In this document: positions 14,486 through 20,560 of the stretch, one piece after another
How the letters are laid out: each line of letters starts with the position of its first letter
Position numbering within the stretch: position 1 is the first letter of the stretch
NCBI GenBank assembly: GCA_964498075.1
Contig: CAZCGA010000114.1
Span: 1-20,560 of the forward strand
DNA length: 20,560 bases
Direction of reading: 5' to 3'
From: CAZCGA01 sp964498075
GTDB taxonomy: Bacteria > Desulfobacterota > Binatia > HRBIN30
The notes under the pieces: model-generated
Told to the model about the DNA's origin: nothing
Databases searched by the model: none
The model's input: only the letters and a program-made list of their open reading frames with translations
Made by a program: the position numbers and the translations under genes

Positions 14486-15988
14486 CTAGGCGGTTGTCGT
14501 GAGCCGGCGGATCAGCTCCTTCTTCTTGAACTTGCCCGGACCGGTGCGTGGGATCTCGTCGATGAACACCACCCGCGACGGCACCTTGTGCGGCGCGAGA
14601 TGGGTGCGCGCATAGGCGCGGATCGCGTCTTCGCTGAGCCTGGCACCGGGGCGGGGGGTGACTGCCGCGACGACGCGCTCGCCCTGGTCGGCGTCGGGCA
14701 CGCCAACGACGGCTACTTCTTGGACCTCGGGATGACGCAGCAGGCAGTCCTCGATCTCGACCGCGCCGATCTTGAAGCCGCGCGACTTGATGATGTCCAC
14801 CGAGCTGCGGCCGACGATGCGAAACATCCCATCGGGCTCGCGCACCGCGAGGTCGCCGGAGCGCAGGTATCCGTCGAGCAGCGCACGCTGGGTGTCGTCG
14901 GGACGCTGCCAGTAGCCGCTGAACAGGTTGGGGCCGCGGATGGCAATCTCGCCTTGGACGCCGTCCGGCACATCCACGAGACGGCCGGCGCCGGCGGCCT
15001 CCGGATCAATGATGCGCACCGAGATGCCCGGCAGCGGCATGCCGGCAACCCCGGGTCGTCGGGCTCCCGCATAGGGCGTCGACAGCACGAAGCCGCACTC
15101 GGTCATGCCGTAGCGCTCCATCAACGCAAACCCGAAGCGCTCGCGGAAGCGCTCGAAGGTGACGGCGCTCAGCGGTGCCGATCCAGAAACCCACAGGCGC
15201 ATGCGGCGCAGATCATGCGCGGTCGTCACGGCTTCGGGCAGCGCGACCAGGCGGTTGTACATCGTCGGCACGCCGAAGAACATCGTCGCCGCGCTGCTTT
15301 CGAGGTCGGCGCACACGTCTTCTGCAACGAAGCGGCGTCGCAACACGATAGTCGAACCGACGAGCATGGAGGTGATGATCCCCAACCCCAGGCCGTGCAG
15401 ATGGAAGCACGGCAAGGTGAGCAGCAAGCGATCCGCTGCGGTCCAGCCCCACGCCTGCGCCACCGTCGTCAGGTTGCTCAGCAGGGCACGATGCGACAGC
15501 ACCGCGCCCTTGGGACGGCCAGTCGTCCCGGAGGTGTACACGATCAGCGCCGGCGCTTCGGCATCCGCCGTTTCAACCGACCGCGGCGGGTCCGCCAACG
15601 CGCCTACGTCGCTGAGGATCAGCGACAACTCCGGGAGCTGCCTCTCCGTCAACAGCGCCGCGTGCTCCGCTTCAACGATCGCGGCGCGCGCCCCGGCATC
15701 TTCGACGACGTAGCATACCTCCTCCGCGGTGTAGGCGGGATTCAACGGAACCAGAACGGCGCCGGCGTCGAGGACGCCCAAGATACTCACCACCAAGTCG
15801 GCCGAGTTTGCCAGGCCCACGGCGACGCGGTCGCCGCGCTGCACGCCGCGGCGCTCCAAGCCGGCGGCGAGCGCGGCGGCGCGCGCCCCGAGGTCGCCAA
15901 ACGAGTACTCCTGTCCGTCGTACAGCAGGGCAGTCGCGCCAGCCCGGCGCGTGATGGACTCGGAGATGGTCGTCGCCAGCGTGGCCAT
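14486..15988 (-). CDS. AMP-forming acyl-CoA synthetase, malonyl-CoA synthetase (MatB/ACSF3)-like
   Basis: The protein has 500 residues from ATG 15988, the usual size of MatB. Core motifs are all present: P-loop YTSGTTGRPKGA (151-162), RYGMTEC (292-298), SGDL (377-380), GRSSVDIIKSRGFKIGAVEIE region (393-413) and the catalytic lysine K486 in GPGKFKKKEL. SVDIIK-x-x-GFKI-x-A-x-EIE and PGVAGMPLPG are closer to malonyl-CoA synthetases than to long-chain ligases, so malonate or another short dicarboxylate or short-chain acid is the best guess. The reaction makes acyl-CoA, AMP and pyrophosphate in the cytoplasm. It starts 8 bases after the lipoprotein stop and is probably translationally coupled to it. 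An open stretch upstream to 16354 is non-coding in this frame. Confidence 0.85.
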   Translation of the reverse strand: MATLATTISESITRRAGATALLYDGQEYSFGDLGARAAALAAGLERRGVQRGDRVAVGLANSADLVVSILGVLDAGAVLVPLNPAYTAEEVCYVVEDAGARAAIVEAEHAALLTERQLPELSLILSDVGALADPPRSVETADAEAPALIVYTSGTTGRPKGAVLSHRALLSNLTTVAQAWGWTAADRLLLTLPCFHLHGLGLGIITSMLVGSTIVLRRRFVAEDVCADLESSAATMFFGVPTMYNRLVALPEAVTTAHDLRRMRLWVSGSAPLSAVTFERFRERFGFALMERYGMTECGFVLSTPYAGARRPGVAGMPLPGISVRIIDPEAAGAGRLVDVPDGVQGEIAIRGPNLFSGYWQRPDDTQRALLDGYLRSGDLAVREPDGMFRIVGRSSVDIIKSRGFKIGAVEIEDCLLRHPEVQEVAVVGVPDADQGERVVAAVTPRPGARLSEDAIRAYARTHLAPHKVPSRVVFIDEIPRTGPGKFKKKELIRRLTTTA

Positions 15989-15996
15989 GGACGCGC

Positions 15997-16920
15997 TCAG
16001 AACACTGCGGCCGCGTGCACAGCGGAGCGCCGCGGCCGCACGGTGAACGGTTGCGGTGCCCAGCGGGCCGGCGCGGCACCCGCGGCTCTCGGCGGTCGAT
16101 GAAAGAACTCGGGGCCGTAGCCGTTGTTGAAATGCACGTGCTCGACGAGCTGGTCGACGACGAGATTGCCGATGATCACGCCGTTGTCGTCGGCCGGAAA
16201 GAACTTGCGTCGTCGCTCCTTCCTTAAACCGCCCCAGTCGCGGTAGCCGAGCCACTTGCCGACCCACAGCTCCTGGCGCAGGAACTCCGCGGTGATGCGC
16301 GCGTGCACCCGATCGATGAGGTTGGTCTCGGTGTTGATGTAGAGGACGAACCACTCGCCCGGCACGCCGGGGTTGCGGGCGTCGAACACGACCTTGAGCC
16401 GGTGCCAGCGGACGTTGCCCTCGCCCGCTTCGCCGAGATCGGTCACGGTTGCCTCCATCTCGGCCACTGCAAACGGCAAGGAGAACCAGAACAGATTGCT
16501 CACCAGATTGAAGCGCGCCAGCTCCAGGCGCCCCGGTTCGGTGATCGGCTCGCCGTCACGCAGGCCCCAGGTCTCGCGGTCCTTGATGCCGAGCGACACT
16601 TCACTCTCCAGGCCGATCGATTCCAGACGGGCTTCCATGCCGTGGTGCAGCCGGGCGCTGTACAGCCCGATGCTCTCCGAGGTGACGTTGCCCACCGGGT
16701 CGAGCAGCGTAAGGGTATTGACGTAGCCCACGTCACGCAGCGCCATCCAGCGCTTCCAGCCGCCGGCGGCATCCAGCGCGCGCGCCAGCACCCTGCCCGC
16801 TTCACCCGCTGGGAGGTGCGGTCCGTCTGACGGCGCTGGCGGCTGCGTACATCCGCCGCAGAGCCATCCCAGCGCGACGAGGATAGCCGCCGCGCGTTGT
16901 GTCGGCGTCCGCACGGCCAC
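15997..16920 (-). CDS. Predicted lipoprotein of unknown function
   Basis: The frame has 307 residues from GTG 16920; a second GTG at 16914 is equally plausible. The N-terminus (RTPTQRAAAILVALGWLCGGC) is a lipoprotein signal with a slightly unusual lipobox, LCGG before Cys. The mature part has repeated aromatic beta-strand segments (WGLRDGEPI, LVSNLFWFSLPF, WHRLKVVFD, GEWFVLYINTETNLIDRV) that suggest an open beta sheet of the LolA/LolB or DUF6503 type, which bind lipids. FFPADDNGVIIGNLVVDQLV near the C-terminus is distinctive. It is co-oriented with the acyl-CoA synthetase 8 bases downstream. The family assignment is tentative; the lipoprotein signal is the firmer part. Confidence 0.72.
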   Translation of the reverse strand: MAVRTPTQRAAAILVALGWLCGGCTQPPAPSDGPHLPAGEAGRVLARALDAAGGWKRWMALRDVGYVNTLTLLDPVGNVTSESIGLYSARLHHGMEARLESIGLESEVSLGIKDRETWGLRDGEPITEPGRLELARFNLVSNLFWFSLPFAVAEMEATVTDLGEAGEGNVRWHRLKVVFDARNPGVPGEWFVLYINTETNLIDRVHARITAEFLRQELWVGKWLGYRDWGGLRKERRRKFFPADDNGVIIGNLVVDQLVEHVHFNNGYGPEFFHRPPRAAGAAPARWAPQPFTVRPRRSAVHAAAVF

Positions 16921-16951
16921 CCCAATAGGGCCTTGCTCGGTGGATTGTCAA
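16914..16951 (-). promoter_or_regulatory. Candidate promoter for the lipoprotein-ligase pair
   Basis: A perfect TTGACA (16951-16946) is followed after 17 bases by CTATTG (16928-16923), a poor -10. Transcription would start near 16916, inside the longer frame, which would make the GTG at 16914 the start of a leaderless message. This rests mainly on the -35 box. Confidence 0.35.
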
Positions 16952-17006
16952 CGCGCGCCCGCGGGCCCACGGCTAGGGGTGGAGGAGCGAGCCCCGGAGG
17001 GGTAGC

Positions 17007-18929
17007 ATGCGCGCCATGGAGCCGTGGCAGCAGCGCTACGCCGCGAAGGTCGTCGATGCCGCAACCGCCGTGCGCAAGGTGAACCGCGGCAATCACGTGT
17101 TCGTCGGCTCCGGCTGCGCCGAGCCCCAGGGCTTGGTGTCGGCGCTGGCGCAGCGCGGCGACGAGTTGACGGACACCGAGATCCTGCACATCCTCACGCT
17201 CGGCATCGCCCCGTACACCAGCTCGAAGTACTCCGGGCGCTTCCGGCACAACGCGTTCTTCATCGGGTCGAACGTCCGCGAGGCGGTCCGCTTGGGACAA
17301 GCCGACTACACACCGATCTTTCTCTCCGAGGTGCCGCGCTTGTTTCGCAGCGGCCGGGTGCGCATCGACGTCGCGCTTATCCAGGTCTCGCCCCCCGATC
17401 GCAGCGGCTACTGCAGCTACGGGGTGTCGGTCGACGTCGTGCAAGCCGCCGCCGAGAGCGCCAAGCTGGTGATCGCTGCCGTGAACCCGCGCATGCCGCG
17501 CACCCACGGCGACAGCTTCATCCACGCCGACGCCGTCGACTACTTCGTCGACAGCGACGCACCCGTGCTCGAGCTGACGCCGGAACAGCCGGGCGACGTG
17601 GCGATGCAGATCGGCCGCTTCATCGCCGACCTGGTCGAGCCGGGCGCGACGCTGCAGCTGGGGATCGGCACCATCCCGAGTGCCGTCCTGAGTCAGCTGA
17701 CGGACAAGGAAGACCTCGGGCTGCACACGGAGATGTTCACCGACGGCATCATCGACCTGATCGAGCGCGGCGTGATCACCAACCGCCGCAAGACGCTGCA
17801 CGTCGGCAAGACCATCGCGTCGTTCTGCATGGGCACGCGGCGTCTGTACGATCTGGTGGACGACAACCCGACCTTCGAGTTTCATCCGAGCGACTACGTC
17901 AACGACCCCATGCTGATCGCGCGCAACGACCACATGGTGGCCATCAACTCGGCCCTGCAGACAGACCTGACCGGCCAGGTCTGTTCCGATTCGATCGGCC
18001 ACCAGTTCTACAGCGGCATCGGCGGCCAGGTCGACTTCATCCGCGGCGCCGCGCGCTCGCGCGGCGGCAAGCCGATCATCGCGTTCCCGTCGACCGCCAA
18101 GGACGGCACCGTGTCGCGCATCGTTCCGGTGTTGAACGAGGGCGCCGGCATCGTGACGACACGCGCCGACGTCCACTACGTGGTGACCGAGTATGGCGTG
18201 GCCGACCTCTGGGGCCGGAGCGTCCGTGAGCGCACCCTGGCCTTGGTCAGCATCGCGCATCCCGACTTCCGCAACGAGCTGCTGGCTGCCGCCAAAGCGC
18301 GGCACTTCGTGTATATGGAGCAGATCCCCTTCCCGGCCAGCGGCCGTCCGTATCCCAAGGAGCTGGAGCGCTGGGTCAGCTTGAAGAACGGACTGGATGT
18401 GTTCTTCCGGCCGATCAAACCCACCGACGAGCGATTGTTGCGCGACCTCTTCTACTCGCATTCAGAGCAGACCGTCTACATGCGCTACTTGACGCCGATG
18501 AAGAAGCTGTCGCTCAAGCAGATCCAAGAGTTCGTGACGCTGGACTACGACCAGCACATGGCGATCGCGGGCTTGCTCCTGCACGACGAGACCGAGGAGA
18601 TGATCGCCGTCGGTCGCTACATCGTGGATCCGAAGACGAACATGGCCGAGGTCGCGTTTACCGTGCACGACGACTACCAGAACCTGGGCATCGGCCGCTT
18701 CCTGCTCGAGTACCTGAAGGAGATCGCACAGCCGCGCGGCATCGCCGGTTTCACCGCGCAGGTGTTGGCCACCAACGCCCGGATGCTGCACCTGTTCCAC
18801 AAGTGTTACTCCCCACTGCGCAGCGAGCTCGAAGAAGGGGTCTACAACCTCGCCTGCCGCTTCACCGACATCGACCAGCACCGGCGCATGCGCCGTGCCG
18901 TCGGCCCGCCCCCGCCCTCACCGCAGTAG
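17007..18929 (+). CDS. Fused acetyl-CoA hydrolase/CoA-transferase and GNAT acetyltransferase
   Basis: The protein has 640 residues; GGAGGGG lies 5 bases before ATG 17007. Residues ~10-460 form an acetyl-CoA hydrolase/4-hydroxybutyrate CoA-transferase domain: the likely catalytic glutamate E242 is in LHTEMFTDG, the CoA loop is GIGGQVDF (337-344) and the conserved TEYGVADLWG is at 394-403. Residues ~465-620 form a GNAT domain with the acetyl-CoA loop QNLGIG (558-563) and ATNARMLHLFHK. The transferase part moves CoA between short acids; the GNAT part may acylate a protein or small molecule. Such fusions are known in bacteria but their partner reaction is not well defined. It is divergent from the lipoprotein-ligase operon across 86 bases, suggesting shared control. 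Confidence 0.9.
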   Translation: MRAMEPWQQRYAAKVVDAATAVRKVNRGNHVFVGSGCAEPQGLVSALAQRGDELTDTEILHILTLGIAPYTSSKYSGRFRHNAFFIGSNVREAVRLGQADYTPIFLSEVPRLFRSGRVRIDVALIQVSPPDRSGYCSYGVSVDVVQAAAESAKLVIAAVNPRMPRTHGDSFIHADAVDYFVDSDAPVLELTPEQPGDVAMQIGRFIADLVEPGATLQLGIGTIPSAVLSQLTDKEDLGLHTEMFTDGIIDLIERGVITNRRKTLHVGKTIASFCMGTRRLYDLVDDNPTFEFHPSDYVNDPMLIARNDHMVAINSALQTDLTGQVCSDSIGHQFYSGIGGQVDFIRGAARSRGGKPIIAFPSTAKDGTVSRIVPVLNEGAGIVTTRADVHYVVTEYGVADLWGRSVRERTLALVSIAHPDFRNELLAAAKARHFVYMEQIPFPASGRPYPKELERWVSLKNGLDVFFRPIKPTDERLLRDLFYSHSEQTVYMRYLTPMKKLSLKQIQEFVTLDYDQHMAIAGLLLHDETEEMIAVGRYIVDPKTNMAEVAFTVHDDYQNLGIGRFLLEYLKEIAQPRGIAGFTAQVLATNARMLHLFHKCYSPLRSELEEGVYNLACRFTDIDQHRRMRRAVGPPPPSPQ

Positions 18930-18945
18930 GCGTGCCGCAGAACGC

Positions 18946-18966
18946 CGGGCGCACCACACGCGCCCG
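18946..18966. terminator. Hairpin between convergent genes
   Basis: CGGGCGC (18946-18952) pairs perfectly with GCGCCCG (18960-18966) around a seven-base loop, 16 bases after the transferase stop and 6 bases before the transporter stop on the other strand. No T-run follows on either strand, so termination is probable by position only. Confidence 0.45.
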
Positions 18967-18971
18967 CGGTC

Positions 18972-20222
18972 TTACAAGAGGAACCACGCAACCGCGATGT
19001 AGACGGGCGCGAGGATGACGGTGGCCCGCACCGCGTAGCCGAGGAAGCTCGGCATCTCCACGCGCGCGTCCCCGGCGCCCTCGGCGACCGCCTTCACCAG
19101 CAGGTTGGGGCCGTTGCCGATGTACGTGTTGGCGCCCATGAAGACTGATCCGATACTCACCGCGGCGAGCAGCACGGGAGCGTGCATCGCCAGCGCGCCG
19201 AGATCCCCAGCGTAGCCGGCGCGCGCCGCGGCGAGGCTGGAAAACAGCAGATACGTCGGCGCGTTGTCGAGCACGCTTGACAGCCCGCCGCTCATGAGGA
19301 ACAGGCCGACCGGTGTGTGGACCGGCAGATGCGGGGCGATCCGTTCCAGCGCGTGCAGCGCCGGCACCATGGTGACGAAGATGCCGAGAAAGAGGATGGC
19401 GACCTCTTTGAGCGGACCGTAATGGAAGGTGTTGGCCTCACGCACGGACCGCGGCGTCAGCAGCAGCGAAAGCCCGATGAGCACGGCGTACGTGGCCTCG
19501 CGCCATGGGCTCACCATGCCCGCGGCCGAGCAGACGATGATGCCGACGGCGACCAGCAAATTGATCTTCCCGTCGACGCGGACTGCGGTCTCGTGCGCCT
19601 CGTCGAGTGCCAGGTCTTCCGGCGACTCGCGCGCGTAAAGCGTCCGGTCCCACAACCAGAAGGCCGTCAGCAGAAAGCCAACGGCCAGCAGCCAGGCCGG
19701 CCAGAGGGTGAGCGGAAAGTAAAAGGGCACGCCCCTGAGGTAGCCGAGATACAATGGGGGGTCACCCAACGGCGTCAACAGACCGCCCGCATTTGATACG
19801 ATCAGAATGAAGAAGACGACGATGTGCGTCTTGATGCGGCGCTCGCGGTTTGCGTCGAGCAGCGGCCGGATCAGGAGCATCGATGCCCCGGTGGTGCCGA
19901 TCAAGCTGGCCGCCGCCGCACCCACGCCCAGGAAGGCCACGTTGACCGTTGGAGTGCCGCGTGGATTGCCGGAGATGTGAATGCCGCCGGCAGTGACGTA
20001 GAGCGCCGAGATAAGGGCCATGAAGGCGACGTAATCCTCGATGCCGTGGATGAGCAGCTGACGCTCGTGCGGCCCCGGAGCCAGTGCGATGACCGGCGCC
20101 GAGCACGTGAACACCAGAACGACGGGCGCCAAGGGATGCTCCCACAGATGCGGCACGAGCAGTGGCAGGAGGGCGATACCCAGCAAGATTCCGGCGAACG
20201 GGAGCGCGGGCAACCAATCCAT
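18972..20222 (-). CDS. CitMHS/NhaD-type sodium:proton antiporter-like membrane protein
   Basis: The protein has 416 residues with ~11 hydrophobic segments spread over its length, typical of the ion-transporter superfamily. Two re-entrant-type motifs are seen: SLIGTTGASMLLIRPLL followed by SNAGGLLTPLGDPPLYLGYL in the first half, and DNAPTYLLFSSLA followed by GANTYIGNGPNLLVKA in the second, an internal pseudo-symmetry of this fold. NAGG-x-x-TP-x-GDPP is the form seen in putative sodium:proton antiporters of the CitMHS_2 type. The ribosome binding site is weak (AAGAGA). It lies 76 bases downstream of the pyrophosphatase gene on the same strand, so the two are probably co-transcribed and coupled through ion gradients. 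Citrate or another carboxylate as substrate cannot be excluded. Confidence 0.85.
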   Translation of the reverse strand: MDWLPALPFAGILLGIALLPLLVPHLWEHPLAPVVLVFTCSAPVIALAPGPHERQLLIHGIEDYVAFMALISALYVTAGGIHISGNPRGTPTVNVAFLGVGAAAASLIGTTGASMLLIRPLLDANRERRIKTHIVVFFILIVSNAGGLLTPLGDPPLYLGYLRGVPFYFPLTLWPAWLLAVGFLLTAFWLWDRTLYARESPEDLALDEAHETAVRVDGKINLLVAVGIIVCSAAGMVSPWREATYAVLIGLSLLLTPRSVREANTFHYGPLKEVAILFLGIFVTMVPALHALERIAPHLPVHTPVGLFLMSGGLSSVLDNAPTYLLFSSLAAARAGYAGDLGALAMHAPVLLAAVSIGSVFMGANTYIGNGPNLLVKAVAEGAGDARVEMPSFLGYAVRATVILAPVYIAVAWFLL

Positions 20223-20298
20223 GCTCGGTCTCTTTCATCCGTGCTAGCGCATAGTCAAGAGCGCGCTGCCCCGCGAGCGGCACGGTCACTGCAAACAA

Positions 20299-20560
20299 TC
20301 AAATGAACAGCGGCGCCAGCACCAGCGTGATCGTGCTCAGCAGCTTGATGAGCACGTGGATGCTGGGTCCGGCGGTGTCCTTGAACGGGTCGCCGACGGT
20401 GTCGCCCACTACGGCTGCTTTGTGCGTGTCGGAACGCTTGCCGCCGTACATGCCGCTCTCGATGTACTTCTTGGCGTTGTCCCACGCCCCGCCGCTGTTG
20501 TTGAGGAACAGGGCCATCAGGATGCCGGTGATGGTGCCGACCATCAGCATCGCGGCGACG
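20299..20560 (-). CDS. hppA: Membrane-bound proton (or sodium) pyrophosphatase, C-terminal part only
   Basis: Only the last ~86 residues lie in the window; the 5' part is beyond the right edge. The visible sequence contains NNSGGAWDNAKKYIE, the very conserved HKAAVVGDTVGDPFKDTAGP and the last membrane helix IKLLSTITLVLAPLF, which together are diagnostic of V-type H+/Na+-translocating pyrophosphatases. The enzyme hydrolyses cytoplasmic pyrophosphate and pumps cations outwards. The residues that separate potassium-dependent from independent types, and proton from sodium pumps, lie upstream and cannot be read. The pyrophosphate released by the nearby AMP-forming ligase is a possible substrate source. 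Confidence 0.93.
   Translation of the reverse strand, partial: VAAMLMVGTITGILMALFLNNSGGAWDNAKKYIESGMYGGKRSDTHKAAVVGDTVGDPFKDTAGPSIHVLIKLLSTITLVLAPLFI

Noticed and set aside
14468..16102. Plus-strand open frame of 544 codons opposite the acyl-CoA ligase
   Set aside because: It is low in hydrophobic order and very rich in Arg, Gly, His and Gln. The opposite strand encodes all ligase core motifs.
15989..16354. N-terminal extension of the ligase by 122 codons
   Set aside because: The extension is Arg-rich, overlaps the lipoprotein gene in another frame, and MatB-type enzymes begin at the position of ATG 15988.
16500..18461. Minus-strand open frame of 653 codons opposite the CoA-transferase
   Set aside because: It covers both the transferase and the lipoprotein in the wrong frame, and its composition is that of a shadow. 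The plus strand has complete transferase and GNAT motifs.

Overview
The window is GC-rich bacterial chromosome with tight gene spacing, AGGAGG-type ribosome binding sites, and repeated Thr/Pro linkers ending in a Cys-flanked EF-hand/dockerin-like tail. That tail style, together with a membrane pyrophosphatase and acyl-CoA ligase/CoA-transferase genes, suggests an uncultured deltaproteobacterium-like lineage (Binatota/Desulfobacterota-type soil or groundwater genomes). This placement is an impression from family resemblance, not a result.

Layout. (1) 1-919 (-): a cut-off secreted or membrane-anchored coiled-coil plus PDZ protein. (2) 1146-3253 (+): an AraC-type regulator, a small multi-pass membrane protein and a LysE/RhtB-type exporter. 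(3) 3368-6047 (-): a GbsR/MarR-type repressor with a good sigma70 promoter, an NnrU-like membrane protein, a DUF3995-like membrane protein and a DsbA-fold (2-hydroxychromene-2-carboxylate isomerase-like) enzyme. Between the second and third of these lies a pair of inverted REP-like hairpins. (4) 6202-6753 (+): a VOC/glyoxalase protein. (5) 6701-14478: a rearranged island. Its core is a 2269-residue secreted protein (7006-13815, -). On its left is the C-terminal stub of an acyl-CoA ligase. On its right are an unidentified open tail, a stub resembling the C-terminus of a glycogen branching enzyme, and a stub of an MmcQ/YjbR gene. (6) 14486-16920 (-): a lipoprotein and a MatB/ACSF3-like acyl-CoA synthetase, 8 bases apart. 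(7) 17007-18929 (+): an acetyl-CoA hydrolase/transferase fused to a GNAT domain. (8) 18972-20560 (-): a CitMHS/NhaD-type ion transporter downstream of the 3' end of a membrane H+ (or Na+) pyrophosphatase gene.

The giant protein is the most unusual object. It has a signal peptide, seven PPC-like repeats with paired cysteines, a Thr/Pro linker, an IPT/TIG domain, a complete seven-blade WD40 propeller, another beta domain interrupted by a basic insert that carries a REP-like hairpin, a second IPT/TIG, a pancreatic-lipase-like alpha/beta-hydrolase with a readable Ser-Asp-His triad, a DUF11/DUF7619-like sandwich, a second Thr/Pro linker and an EF-hand tail. Its flanks are truncated genes whose broken ends point towards it, which argues that the segment arrived, or was rearranged, after the surrounding order was established.

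Genes 6-8 fit one metabolic theme by inference: AMP-forming CoA ligation releases pyrophosphate, CoA transfer recycles acyl-CoAs, and the pyrophosphatase and cation transporter couple pyrophosphate hydrolysis to ion gradients. All calls come from reading translated sequence and motifs; no database search was possible.
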